34,208 bases of DNA from Acidobacteriota bacterium (GCA_003222815.1 QHXC01000165.1:1-34208); one strand, 5' to 3'; shown: positions 1 through 8,567, numbered from the stretch's first letter. Notes: a model not told the origin generated them from the sequence alone. Program-made: numbers and translations.

Positions 1-918
1 TACCTCAACGATACCCTCATCGACGGTACCGATCAGAAGACTGTCCGTCGTCGCAAGTAGTGTCTGGCTGAAAACGCCGTCCGCAACATGGCGGACGAAT
101 TTTCCGTTGCGAAACTCGGCAGCACCGACCGATGTCCCCACAAACACTCGGTCCTCTGAAGCGGCTATCGAGAGCACGCGGTTGTCGGGCAAGCCGTTCT
201 GGTCATGGAATTCTTCCGCAGTGCCGCCTTGCCAGTGAATGACACCTCGATCTCGGGTACCAATCCACAGATCGCCTTCGCTGCCGGCAAGCGCCGTAAC
301 CGGAATGTTTCGAAGGTTCGCGTGAAACGGAGCTATTGCGGCGCCATCGTAGGCGACGACGCCGCCCTCCGAAAAGCCCATCAGGAGAATGCCGGTGGGT
401 AGTATTAATAAGGATGTAACAGTCCCGTACCCTTTGTTCGCCTGGACTTGAATTTGTGAAAACCGCACGCCGTCGAATACCAGAATTCCCGCTGTTGACG
501 TTGCGATCCAGAGCTTGGGTTCCGCATCGCCGGCCACGGTTCCAACAGCCATGGTAACGGGAGGTGATGGGGGCAGATCCCGTCCCACAAGATAAGTCGC
601 ACGCAGATTGCCGGCCAAGTCGTACGCCCAGAGTCCCCCTGCACCACAGATGTAGAGCAGATCGTGGAATAATTGCCCATCGCGGAAGTCTGGAGGCGAC
701 GGAAGGAAATCCACAAGGGCAGGTTTTGAGTCGGAGATCGGACGGATTTGAAATGGGATCGCCGACTCCGAAACGTCAAGCCGAGCTTCTTCAACAGCTC
801 GCTTTGCCCGGACGATCCAGACCATACCAAGAGCCATCAGAAATACCAAACCCACCAGAACCGTCCACCGTAGCTTTGCTCGCACGATCGACCTCTTGTG
901 CAAATCGGATGCCGTCAT
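1..918 (-). CDS. Membrane-anchored two-component-type beta-propeller protein (partial, C-terminus off left edge)
   Basis: This gene is missing from the ORF track because it has no stop in the window; I read it by hand on the minus strand as 306 uninterrupted codons. It starts at ATG 916-918, overlapping the TGA of the upstream SpoIID-like gene as ATGA, so the two are probably translationally coupled. After a short N-terminus there is one membrane segment (about residues 17-34, WTVLVGLVFLMALGMVWIV), then a linker, then repeated propeller blades with phrases such as LWIATSTAGILVFDG, DLWIGTRDRGVIHW and NGLPDNRVLSIAAS. The last is typical of the Reg_prop repeat found in sensor domains of hybrid histidine kinases. 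It is therefore likely an inner-membrane protein with an extracytoplasmic propeller. Whether a kinase or output domain follows cannot be seen. Partner or ligand is unknown. Confidence 0.8.
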   Translation of the reverse strand, partial: MTASDLHKRSIVRAKLRWTVLVGLVFLMALGMVWIVRAKRAVEEARLDVSESAIPFQIRPISDSKPALVDFLPSPPDFRDGQLFHDLLYICGAGGLWAYDLAGNLRATYLVGRDLPPSPPVTMAVGTVAGDAEPKLWIATSTAGILVFDGVRFSQIQVQANKGYGTVTSLLILPTGILLMGFSEGGVVAYDGAAIAPFHANLRNIPVTALAGSEGDLWIGTRDRGVIHWQGGTAEEFHDQNGLPDNRVLSIAASEDRVFVGTSVGAAEFRNGKFVRHVADGVFSQTLLATTDSLLIGTVDEGIVEV

Positions 919-1943
919 CTTAACGGAGAGATGCGGGTGTTCGGATAATAGTACGCGAGGATTTCCCTGTACGTGTAACCTTGTTCGCCCATGGCCGCTG
1001 CGCCATCCTGGCACAAGCCGATTCCGTGACCCGCGCCATACCCCTCAAAAAGGAATCGGTCCCCCGATCGACGGACTTCATAAAGATCGCTGCGGACCTT
1101 ATTCCAACCTAAGGTCCTTCCAATGGCGAGTCGAAAATTTTCTGCATCGACAACGCGCATTTCCCTGCCGCTGATCCGAAGACGCTGCGCTCGCCCGGAA
1201 CTGGTTCGCTCGATGATCTCGATTCCGGAGACGTCACTCCCACCAAGAGCCAATTTCAGATCGGAACCCGTGAGTTCAGCGGACCACTGCATCCGTCCAC
1301 GCGAAACACAAAACCCGTCCTGTAATTGTCTGAAGTAGAGCGCCTGGGGTTCGGGGATCCCGCCACAGTTTTGATGGTAATAAGCCGGTATCGGCTGTTC
1401 GTCGTATCGAATCACTTCATTGCGGGTATCGTTGACCGCCTTGCGAAGGTGATCGTTCACGGCACTGATGCGAAAATCCTGGCAATGCGTTGTGTCGCAG
1501 AAGTCGAAACCTTCTGCTTTATGGCGGTTCAGGAAATGCACCGCGTAAGTTCGGCTCGCTACGGCAATCGCCTTCAGTGACTCATCCGATCGAAAATTCG
1601 AGGATTCGCCGGCAAGGACGGCGGCGACGTAGTCTTCCAACGGGATTTCCGTCACGATCCGGAGCGTGCCGTTGCTTGCGGTCACTTCGATTGGGTATGG
1701 TAAACGAACGGGTTTATGGCTCGCCCGCTGAATCGTGACCGGACCGGCACTCCGAAACGTTGGGGCAGCTTTACGCGCATCGATGACAACCGTCTGTCCG
1801 TCGCCGGTCGTCAGTCGGATTTCTGAAGGTTGTTCGATGGAAAACAGGCGCACACGCACTGGGGCCGGCTGAGCCACCTGTGGCGAGTGAATGTAGAACC
1901 ATCCCGCAAGGAAGAGAATGCCTGCTGGGAAAATGCGCGTCAT
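915..1943 (-). CDS. SpoIID/LytB domain protein (probable peptidoglycan lytic enzyme)
   Basis: A 342-residue protein with an N-terminal hydrophobic segment (residues about 4-17), so exported or membrane anchored. The SpoIID core is clear: IPLEDYVAAVLAGESS (about 100-115; the family catalytic Glu lies in the PLEDYV...GE stretch), LKAIAVASRTYAVH, HCQDF, AYYHQNCGG and the C-terminal GYGAGHGIGLCQDGAAAMGEQGYTYREIL. In Bacillus the SpoIID protein is a lytic transglycosylase acting on stem-peptide-free glycan; members are common in non-sporulating bacteria, where they act in septal or envelope remodelling. Its start overlaps the stop of the upstream transpeptidase gene by ATGA, and its own stop overlaps the propeller start. 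The context suggests a dedicated cell-wall module rather than sporulation; that role is inferred. Confidence 0.88.
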   Translation of the reverse strand: MTRIFPAGILFLAGWFYIHSPQVAQPAPVRVRLFSIEQPSEIRLTTGDGQTVVIDARKAAPTFRSAGPVTIQRASHKPVRLPYPIEVTASNGTLRIVTEIPLEDYVAAVLAGESSNFRSDESLKAIAVASRTYAVHFLNRHKAEGFDFCDTTHCQDFRISAVNDHLRKAVNDTRNEVIRYDEQPIPAYYHQNCGGIPEPQALYFRQLQDGFCVSRGRMQWSAELTGSDLKLALGGSDVSGIEIIERTSSGRAQRLRISGREMRVVDAENFRLAIGRTLGWNKVRSDLYEVRRSGDRFLFEGYGAGHGIGLCQDGAAAMGEQGYTYREILAYYYPNTRISPLR

Positions 1944-2821
1944 TGACCGGCCTTTGACATCGCGTGACCGTCGAATATCCGGCCGGCAATCGGTGCGGCG
2001 TCAGTTCCGCCCGTACCCCGCTCGAGAAATACCACGACGACAATTTCCGGGCGTTCCGCCGGTGCGAATCCGGCAAACCAAGCATGTCCGCCGGATGTGC
2101 CCGTCTTTCCTGCGACCTGGACGTGCCTAGAGGCCGCGAGTTGTCCGGTTCCCATATTTACCGAGGCCTGGAGTCCTTCGGAGACGAGCTGGAGAGCTGG
2201 CGTGACCGATCCCGGATCCCGCAAACGTCGAGCGAGCGTGCGATAAGCTTCGGCCAACGCGAGCGGAGTGACCGCAACACTGTCTTCACCGATGCTCATG
2301 AGCTGCATCGCCTCCTTTGACGTTGGCTGCTGAACGATCCCCGGGATTTCGGTCTGCCACTTCCCCGTCAGTGAATTGAATCCGGCATGCGAAAACGCAC
2401 GGTACAACGCGTCCATCGGGAGACGTTCAGACATAACGGTGAAGAAATGGTTGCACGAGTATGCCAGAGCCATTACCGGGTCCAACGGCCCCGGCATCGT
2501 CGCGTGGGAACAGTCCAGGTTGTGTTCTCCGATTCGCACGGTCTTCGGACAAACGAGCGCAGTCCTTTCCGTCACCAGTCCAGCTTCCCACAGCGCGATC
2601 AGCGTGAACGGTTTCATCGTCGAGCCCGGCGAGGCAACGCGCCGAGCCGCAACATCCATGCGATACGAGGCGAGCACTTGACCCGTTTCGACGTCGAGAG
2701 CAACAGCCGTGCCCTGACTCTCGTTCATGGCATCCTTTACCGCACGTAGCAGCCGTTCGTTCGTTGTGGCAGACGGTGAAGCAAGGATCCAGGAGAGAAA
2801 CAAGACATAGATCGCAAACAC
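1940..2821 (-). CDS. Penicillin-binding transpeptidase domain protein
   Basis: A 293-residue serine transpeptidase. All three penicilloyl-serine-transferase motifs are visible in order: SxxK as SPGSTMKPF (about 67-75), SxN as YSCNHFF (about 119-125) and KTG as VAGKTGTSGG (about 233-242). The N-terminus (FAIYVLFLSWILAS) is a signal peptide or anchor. The protein is short, with no N-terminal pedestal or glycosyltransferase domain, so it resembles the stand-alone transpeptidase domain of class B PBPs (FtsI/PBP2-like C-terminal halves). The start is GTG; an in-frame TAA lies just upstream, and a GGGAG about 22 nt away is too far to be a good SD, so the start is uncertain by a few codons. It is first of a three-gene overlapping operon with the SpoIID and propeller genes. 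Confidence 0.85.
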   Translation of the reverse strand: MFAIYVLFLSWILASPSATTNERLLRAVKDAMNESQGTAVALDVETGQVLASYRMDVAARRVASPGSTMKPFTLIALWEAGLVTERTALVCPKTVRIGEHNLDCSHATMPGPLDPVMALAYSCNHFFTVMSERLPMDALYRAFSHAGFNSLTGKWQTEIPGIVQQPTSKEAMQLMSIGEDSVAVTPLALAEAYRTLARRLRDPGSVTPALQLVSEGLQASVNMGTGQLAASRHVQVAGKTGTSGGHAWFAGFAPAERPEIVVVVFLERGTGGTDAAPIAGRIFDGHAMSKAGQ

Positions 2822-2994
2822 TGACGAACAATAGCGCAGGATTTAGCTCCCTGACAATGTTTTCTGGCATTCTACGCCCGATGCGTCGCTCGTTACATGG
2901 ATCTTGGCGGTTGCGTATTGGCGATTGCTGATTTTCTACGATACACAGTTTGACGAGGAGATCAAGTTTTCGAGGCGCAATCCGGCAAAGCAGA

Positions 2995-3444
2995 TCATCC
3001 GGAAGCCTTCGCCGGCAGGATCAGGCGGTCGAGGTCTTTGAAGCGGGCGAAGCCAGAATCGAAACTCACCAGCCGCATCCCAGCGGTCTTGGCGAATGCG
3101 GCCAGGTAGGCGTCCGACCAGAAATCCCGCTGAATCTTGGCGCCTTTGGTCAGCAGCTTCAAATTCGGCTCGATTCCTGCGGGCTCGTCGAGAAATTGCA
3201 CTACGCCGTTGGTCAGCAGTTGCTCGCATTCCACCCACGCAGCGGCCGGCTCAAATGTTAAGCGGCCCATGACCAGCCTGTTGCAGAGCAATCGCAGAAA
3301 TCCCAATTGGGTGATACGGCAGAACGTCGGGCGTTTCAAATCACCCCATGCCTTGAGCGCCGCCCTGTGATGCGGATGCCCCTCGACGGCGAACGCCAGC
3401 CAGACATTAACGTCCAAAAGATCGGCGATGGCGCTCAATGTCAT
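2995..3444 (-). CDS. vapC: PIN-domain toxin of a VapBC-type module
   Basis: A 149-residue PIN-domain protein. The N-terminal LLDVNVWLAFA (first conserved Asp), FWSDAYLAAFAKTAG (third acid) and LVSFDSGFARF (final acidic strand) are the standard PIN landmarks of the VapC ribonuclease family. The second motif reads RITQLGFLRLL, with Gln where many VapC proteins have Glu; I believe this occurs in the subfamily, but activity cannot be assured. VapC toxins cleave tRNA or rRNA and stop growth. The ORF overlaps the upstream antitoxin frame by 38 bp, giving the usual antitoxin-first, toxin-second order. An internal TTG at the LLDVN codons is an alternative start that would shorten the overlap. Confidence 0.85.
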   Translation of the reverse strand: MTLSAIADLLDVNVWLAFAVEGHPHHRAALKAWGDLKRPTFCRITQLGFLRLLCNRLVMGRLTFEPAAAWVECEQLLTNGVVQFLDEPAGIEPNLKLLTKGAKIQRDFWSDAYLAAFAKTAGMRLVSFDSGFARFKDLDRLILPAKASG

Positions 3445-3682
3445 CCTCCTCTTCGAGTTTGGCGATCGCCTGGTTGCTCATCTGCTTCAGCAAAGGTCCG
3501 CCTTTACCGCGCACCAGCGGAAAAGGACACGACTTGGCTTGGCCTTCCGCGTTCGTTTTCGGCTTCGCCAGATACGCACTTAAGGCAGAAGTCACGAAAT
3601 CCTTAAGCTTCACTCCTTCCATTGCCGCCCGAGCTTTCGCCTGCTTGAACAGCTGATCAGGGATTTCCAGTGTCGTTTTCAC
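3407..3682 (-). CDS. vapB: Ribbon-helix-helix-type antitoxin of the VapBC module
   Basis: A 91-residue protein starting at GTG (KTTLEIPDQLFKQAKARAA). The N-terminal beta strand followed by two helices (residues about 2-40) matches ribbon-helix-helix antitoxins, which bind their own promoter as dimers. The charged C-terminal tail (IAKLEEEDDIERHRRSF) would wrap and neutralise the PIN toxin. The toxin gene follows with a 38-bp overlap, so the two are cotranscribed. Autoregulation by the antitoxin-toxin complex is usual for the family; I did not find a clear operator palindrome upstream. Confidence 0.8.
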   Translation of the reverse strand: MKTTLEIPDQLFKQAKARAAMEGVKLKDFVTSALSAYLAKPKTNAEGQAKSCPFPLVRGKGGPLLKQMSNQAIAKLEEEDDIERHRRSFGR

Positions 3683-3791
3683 ATCGCCATTTTCCCATAT
3701 AACCAGTTTTCCAGCAAGCCGCGTTCCTGGGTTCCCGGAGTATTTCCTAAGCCTCGCTTATCTCCCCACCTGTCGTAGGAGGAATAGAAAA

Positions 3792-3823
3792 GGGGCCGAG
3801 ACTCTGTGAAGAGTTTCGGCCCC
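3792..3823 (-). terminator. Rho-independent terminator hairpin, minus-strand orientation
   Basis: A 14-bp stem (GGGGCCGAGACTCT / AGAGTTTCGGCCCC, one mismatch) closes a GTGA loop. Read on the minus strand it is followed by TTTTCTATTCC, a U-rich tail, so it probably stops minus-strand transcripts coming from the ankyrin gene before they reach the toxin-antitoxin pair. On the plus strand there is no T run. Confidence 0.7.
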
Positions 3824-3838
3824 AGCGTCACGCGCTTA

Positions 3839-4086
3839 GGGCTCGCGCAAAAATAACTTGGCGGAATGCAGGCTCAGGAGGATCTGACCTAATGTTCAAT
3901 TCCCAATGCTCAATTCTCATCCGAAAGGAGGAAGCGGCCGCATGTGTGCGAGCCTTGCATCGGTGGAACATTTGGCAATCCGACATCCACTTCGGATGAG
4001 AATTGAGCATTGGGAATTGAGCATTGGTCAGATCCCCGGTCGGATTCAGGGCAGCGGATTCTGCCAAGTTATTTTTGTGCTAGCCC
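3839..4086. repeat. Long fold-back (inverted-repeat) element
   Basis: Two imperfect inverted arms, about 3839-3923 and 3993-4086, surround a ~69-bp centre. Shared blocks include GCAAAAATAACTTGGC, GGATCTGACC, and a run of GCTCAATTC-type heptamer-like units ending in TCTCATCCG. The arms differ mainly by a short indel. No plausible protein is encoded; the ORF-track calls here (3828-4067, 3906-4097) are just the arms read in opposite directions. It resembles a non-autonomous palindromic or REP/MITE-like element placed between the ankyrin gene and its terminator. Confidence 0.7.
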
Positions 4087-4102
4087 GTCCGATGTAATTC
4101 TG

Positions 4103-5821
4103 CTACTTCGGATTCGGACTCTGATTCTGTCCCAGACCTCCGGTGATGCCCTCTACCTGGTGTCCGATTTGGATCGCTCTGAGCTTTGATATTTCTGCCG
4201 GCCGGGCGGCCATGGGATCGACGTCGCCACAAGTAAATCCTCTCAGGGTGCATTCTGAGGTAGTGTGTTTGATTCCCTTTTCCTTCATCAGCCGGCTCAT
4301 CAGGTCTACGGCTTCGTCCTTGTAGACGATCGAGTTGTTAGGGCGGAAGGTCCCTACACCGATCGCATAGTCGATTGGCATCAGCGGCTCGATGCTTCCA
4401 CCGAAGGAGCCATCATTTTTTTTACCCAAATCATGAGCACCCAAGTTAGCGCCCACGTCCACCAGGTACTGTATGATCTTGGGCACTCCGAACTCCCCAG
4501 CAGCCATCAGCACGGTAATACCGGCATCATCGGCCGCATTCACATCGGCTCCGAGTTCCACTAGAAGTTTGATGACTTCCAGCCTTTCGGCGTCAGATTT
4601 TCCCCTGCTATAACCATCGATCCACGCGTATCCTGCGGCTGCCATAAGCGCCGTCTCGTTGTCGCTGGACACGATGTTAGGATCAGCGCCGTAAGACAGC
4701 AGGAGTCGAACCAGTTCCAGATCGGCGGAAAATGCCGCGCGCGCCAGTGCTGTAGCGAACGCGGTCCGCGGTGTCAAATTAAGCGCGGATCTACGGGACG
4801 TTGGGATGTTACTGACGAATGCATTCGGATTCGCTCCGGCTGCCAGAAGTTTCTTGATCAGGGGAAGGGGATCCAGGGTCACCATCCACGGCATACCGGG
4901 GTTGAATTCCATATTGCGGCGATCCACCGCCCAGAACAGTGGCGTAAACCTTTCGGCGTCGGCATTATTCACGTTCGCTTTGCTGTCGATTAGAAACGAT
5001 GCGAGTTCGTAATTGCCATTGTAGACCGCCAGATCTAGCGGACCTTTCCCGTCGGCTGAGATCGCATTCACATCCGCTCCAGCAGCGACTAAAAGGCGCG
5101 CAGATTCCTGATCCCCCTGGCGTACCGCAAACATCAACGGTGTCAACCCGCCGTAATAATCTTTCTTTGGCTTTTCACCAGCCTCGGGATCACGTGGCGC
5201 ACTTGTTATCGCGGAATTTGAGGTCGAACCCCCGCGGCGGCTTTCCGACGGCACAATCTTCGAACGAGCATTGAGATTCGCGCCGTGATCGATGAGCATC
5301 TTCACAGCATCGGGATGGCTCTCGGAAGCGGCCCACATCAAGGCGGTCGTATCGCCCCAGGTTTCCTTCGCGTTGACCTGCGCTCCGTTGTCTAACAGCA
5401 CCTTGATCGCGTCGGGCTTGCCGGTGCGTGCCGCCATCATGAGCGCGGTATCTCCATATTTCGTCAGCGGGGCATTCGGGTCCGCTCCGGCCTTGACGAG
5501 TTTTTCGATCATGGCGGCATTCCCGTTAATGACGGCGAGTTGCAGCGGTGTGGCGCCCGCGCGCGTCGCGGCCGACACATTTGCGCCGGCGCGGATAAGC
5601 AGTTCCGCAGTTTCCAGGTCATCCAAACGCGCCGCCCAATGGAGCGCCGTGGTACCGTCGGTTTGCGGTACATTTACATCTGCTTTTTTCTGCAGCAAGG
5701 AACGCACAACCACCTTATTTCCCTTCATGACCGCGTCTGCTACATCGCTAACGGCCGCGCCGAGACTGGCGACCGACAGCAACACGAACACGCAGCACGC
5801 GACTACGCGTCTGATACACAT
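4103..5821 (-). CDS. Secreted ankyrin-repeat protein
   Basis: A 572-residue protein starting at the second ATG (CIRRVVACC...), because AAGGAG sits 7-8 nt upstream of it; the ORF-track start is seven codons earlier. Residues about 1-24 form a signal peptide. The rest is roughly eleven ankyrin repeats with the TPLxxAxxxGxxxxxxxLLxxGAxVNA pattern (for example TALHWAARLDDLETAELLIRAG, TALMMAARTGKPDAIKVLL). There are two longer inserts between repeats, one Ser/Gly-rich after ARSKIVPSE and one around FNPGMPWMVTLDPLP. Such proteins bind other proteins. The gene is divergent from the DUF1592/DUF1552 genes; ankyrin proteins are often neighbours of these families in Acidobacteriota, suggesting a shared periplasmic function, but the partner is not known. 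Confidence 0.88.
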   Translation of the reverse strand: MCIRRVVACCVFVLLSVASLGAAVSDVADAVMKGNKVVVRSLLQKKADVNVPQTDGTTALHWAARLDDLETAELLIRAGANVSAATRAGATPLQLAVINGNAAMIEKLVKAGADPNAPLTKYGDTALMMAARTGKPDAIKVLLDNGAQVNAKETWGDTTALMWAASESHPDAVKMLIDHGANLNARSKIVPSESRRGGSTSNSAITSAPRDPEAGEKPKKDYYGGLTPLMFAVRQGDQESARLLVAAGADVNAISADGKGPLDLAVYNGNYELASFLIDSKANVNNADAERFTPLFWAVDRRNMEFNPGMPWMVTLDPLPLIKKLLAAGANPNAFVSNIPTSRRSALNLTPRTAFATALARAAFSADLELVRLLLSYGADPNIVSSDNETALMAAAGYAWIDGYSRGKSDAERLEVIKLLVELGADVNAADDAGITVLMAAGEFGVPKIIQYLVDVGANLGAHDLGKKNDGSFGGSIEPLMPIDYAIGVGTFRPNNSIVYKDEAVDLMSRLMKEKGIKHTTSECTLRGFTCGDVDPMAARPAEISKLRAIQIGHQVEGITGGLGQNQSPNPK

Positions 5822-6077
5822 GTGTTGGCTCCTTAGGCTCATTCGCTCCGAACGCTTTAGACTTTGAAAGTGATTTCTACCATTCTGCCTTAGTGATTGA
5901 CAATAAAAATCTTAGGAGAAACCCGGAGCCTCGAACGTCGCGGCAAGGGACGCTAAAAATGGCTTGCAATGCCCAGACGTTCATTAGATAGTTACACACA
6001 AAATATCTTCCCCAAGGCGTTTTTGGATGGCCGTTTTTGCAAACGCCTTCATGACCATCTGAAATGGAGCTATCGTG

Positions 6078-8567
6078 ATGAAAAACAGGCTATTGGTAGG
6101 TTGCATGGCAATCCTGTCTGCGGTTCTCGGTTATGGGCAGGCGGCCGGGCCGCAGCGGCAATCTCCAGGAACTGCCCCAGTGTCGGCCACGAGCGGAGCG
6201 AGTGCAAGCCCGATAGGGCGCAGCAATCAAGCCACGAGCGGAGCGAGTGCAAGCCCGACAGGGCGCAGCAATCTAACAACGGCGGAACGCGCGCTTCTCG
6301 ACCAGTACTGCGTGACGTGCCACAACGATCGAACGAAAAGGGCCAATCTTTCGCTCGAAAAATTAGATCTCACAACGGTGGGTGATAATCCGCAATTTTG
6401 GGAGAAAGTGGTGCGTAAACTTCGCGGTGGCGTGATGCCCCCACCGGGCATGCGACGGCCGGATTGGGCCGCTTACACCGAGCTCACGGAGTTTCTGGAA
6501 GCGGAAATCGATCGCAAAGCGAAGGTAAATCCCGGAACCAAAGTACTCCATCGTCTGAACCGCACCGAATACTCTAATGTCGTCCGCGACCTCCTGGATC
6601 TCGAGATCGATGCCGCGACACTTCTGCCCCCAGACGATTCGAGCAGAGGCTTTGACAATATTGCCGGATCGTTAACGATATCTTCGACACTGCTGGAATC
6701 CTATGCGGCGGCGGCGGGGAAGATCGCCCGAATGGCGGTTGGCTATTGGAAGACGCCGACGGAATCGACCTATATTGCACCGAGCGATACCTCACAGGAA
6801 TGGCATATCGATGGTCTCCCTTTTGGCACTCGCGGCGGAATGGTCGTCAGTCATGTCTTTCCGGCCGATGGCGAGTACAAGTTTTTGGTCAAGGAATTCG
6901 TTCTCGGTCCCTATATTGGAGACGAGCAAATCGAGATCAGCATTGATGGCGAGAGAGTGCACCTCTTCGAATGGAATGATCTCAAAGGGGGGAACCCTGG
7001 AGCAGACGGGGACACCGGGGGCGGTCTGGAGGTCACTGTTCCAGTGAAAGCCGGCACGCATCGAGTGGGAGCCACCTTCGTGGCCACCAACTACCGGCCC
7101 AGCCTCGATCCCGCCAAGCACTATGCTCGAAGCACGCTGGAAAATAGCAGGATCGCGGGCTTCACCAACTATCCCGAGGTCGGTCTTTTGAAGATTCAAG
7201 GACCGTTCACCGCCCAACGTCCCGAAGACTCGCGCAGCATTCGTAAGGTTTTTACGTGCCGGCCCTCGAGCGCCAGTCAAGACGAGACCTGCGCCAGGGA
7301 AATCGTTTCGACGTTAGCGCGGCGCGCTTATCGGCGTCCGACAACGGCGGAGGATCTTGAGGGGTTGATGGGCTTTTACCAGGAGGGCCGCCGTAGCGGC
7401 ACTTTTGAGGACGGCATCGAGCTAGCGCTTCGGCGAATCTTAGCGAGCCCCCAATTTCTGGTGCGTCTCGAAAATGAACCGGCCAATGTGGCGGTAGGTC
7501 AAACTTATCGCATTAGCGACCTGGAATTGGCTTCTCGTTTGTCGTTTTTCCTGTGGAGCAGCATCCCGGACGACGAACTGATAAACCTGGCCAGCCAGAG
7601 GAGACTTAGCAATCCCACGGTGCTCGATCAACAGGTGCGGCGCATGCTCGCCGATCCCCGATCCGAGGCCCTGGTGAAAAACTTCGCCGCCCAATGGCTG
7701 TACTTGCGGAATTTGCGGGCGGCGGCTCCGATCCAAACAAGCTATCCCGACTGGGACGACACGCTGCGGCAGAGTTTCCGGCGTGAGACGGAACTGCTGT
7801 TTGAAAGCGTTATGCGCGAGGACCGGAACGTCGTGAATTTCTTGACCGCAGACTATACGTTCCTCAATGAACGGCTCGCGAAGCACTATGGCATTCCCAA
7901 TGTTTATGGATCCCAATTCCGCCGGGTCCCGCTCGGACCGGAACTGGACTACCGTCGAGGATTGCTGGGTCAGGGGAGCATCCTGGCGATAACCTCTGTT
8001 CCCGATAGAACTTCACCGGTCAAGCGAGGCGTGTGGGTGCTTGAAAACATCCTCGGTACCGCCGCTCCGGAACCTCCACCGAATGTTCCGGCCCTGGAGC
8101 AGACCGAGAATCCTGATCCCACAAAAGTTCTGACATTGCGCGATAAGCAAACGCTACACCGGAAAAATGAGCCTTGTGCCAGTTGCCACAAAATCTTTGA
8201 CCCGATCGGCTTTGCGCTCGAAAATTTTTCCGCCGACGCAAAGTGGCGCGACAAGGATGGAGGCGATGCGGGAACTACCATCGATGCATCCGGCCAACTC
8301 TTTGACGGCGCCACGATCAATGGGCCCGCCGGCTTGAGACAGGCGCTTCTGCGGTATTCCCCCCAATTTGTCCGTATGGTGACTGAGAAGCTGATGACCT
8401 ACGGCTTGGGCCGGGGGGTCGAATACTCCGATATGCCCGTGATCCGCTCGATCGTGCGGGATGCGGGCGGAAAGAACAACCGGTTCTCGGCCATTGTGTT
8501 GGGAGTCGTCAAAAGCGCTCCATTCCAGATGAGGATGAAAGTGGAAGAAAGTGCTGCGAATCAGTAG
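6078..8567 (+). CDS. DUF1592-family c-type cytochrome (DUF1587/1595/1592/1588/1585)
   Basis: An 829-residue secreted cytochrome-like protein. After a signal peptide (about 1-20) and a low-complexity linker comes a haem motif CVTCH (about 78-82). Then follow the planctomycete/acidobacterial domain series: DUF1587 (VLHRLNRTEYSNVVRDLLDL), a beta-rich carbohydrate-binding-like module (about 220-340), DUF1595 (ILASPQFLVRLENEP), DUF1592 (LASRLSFFLWSSIPDDELI), DUF1588 (RGLLGQGSILAITS and a second haem motif CASCHKIFDPIGF) and DUF1585 (LRQALLRYSPQFVRMVTEKL). I chose ATG 6078; the ORF track begins one codon earlier at GTG. The family is nearly always followed by DUF1552, as here; its reaction is not known, but two CxxCH sites imply periplasmic electron transfer. 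The linker carries a 45-nt tandem repeat. Confidence 0.92.
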   Translation: MKNRLLVGCMAILSAVLGYGQAAGPQRQSPGTAPVSATSGASASPIGRSNQATSGASASPTGRSNLTTAERALLDQYCVTCHNDRTKRANLSLEKLDLTTVGDNPQFWEKVVRKLRGGVMPPPGMRRPDWAAYTELTEFLEAEIDRKAKVNPGTKVLHRLNRTEYSNVVRDLLDLEIDAATLLPPDDSSRGFDNIAGSLTISSTLLESYAAAAGKIARMAVGYWKTPTESTYIAPSDTSQEWHIDGLPFGTRGGMVVSHVFPADGEYKFLVKEFVLGPYIGDEQIEISIDGERVHLFEWNDLKGGNPGADGDTGGGLEVTVPVKAGTHRVGATFVATNYRPSLDPAKHYARSTLENSRIAGFTNYPEVGLLKIQGPFTAQRPEDSRSIRKVFTCRPSSASQDETCAREIVSTLARRAYRRPTTAEDLEGLMGFYQEGRRSGTFEDGIELALRRILASPQFLVRLENEPANVAVGQTYRISDLELASRLSFFLWSSIPDDELINLASQRRLSNPTVLDQQVRRMLADPRSEALVKNFAAQWLYLRNLRAAAPIQTSYPDWDDTLRQSFRRETELLFESVMREDRNVVNFLTADYTFLNERLAKHYGIPNVYGSQFRRVPLGPELDYRRGLLGQGSILAITSVPDRTSPVKRGVWVLENILGTAAPEPPPNVPALEQTENPDPTKVLTLRDKQTLHRKNEPCASCHKIFDPIGFALENFSADAKWRDKDGGDAGTTIDASGQLFDGATINGPAGLRQALLRYSPQFVRMVTEKLMTYGLGRGVEYSDMPVIRSIVRDAGGKNNRFSAIVLGVVKSAPFQMRMKVEESAANQ
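6186..6275 (+). repeat. 45-nt tandem repeat inside the DUF1592 coding region
   Basis: Two adjacent 45-nt units (6186-6230, 6231-6275) differ at only two bases by eye and encode two 15-residue units, ATSGASASPIGRSNQ and ATSGASASPTGRSNL. In other frames the unit gives HERSECKPDRAQQ-like text, which I associate with intergenic dispersed repeats. It lies between the signal peptide and the first haem domain and keeps the frame, so it looks like an inserted repeat tolerated as a linker. Confidence 0.8.

Noticed and set aside
405-830. 141-codon minus-strand ORF in the track
   Set aside because: It is a frame shadow of the propeller gene, which reads on the same strand in another frame with family motifs and an ATGA overlap.
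2900-2945. TATTGGCGATTGCTGATTTT near the transpeptidase start resembling MITE interior
   Set aside because: The match to the MITE's GATTGGCGATTGCAGATTT is only about 20 bp and lacks terminal repeats; may be a coincidence or a small remnant.
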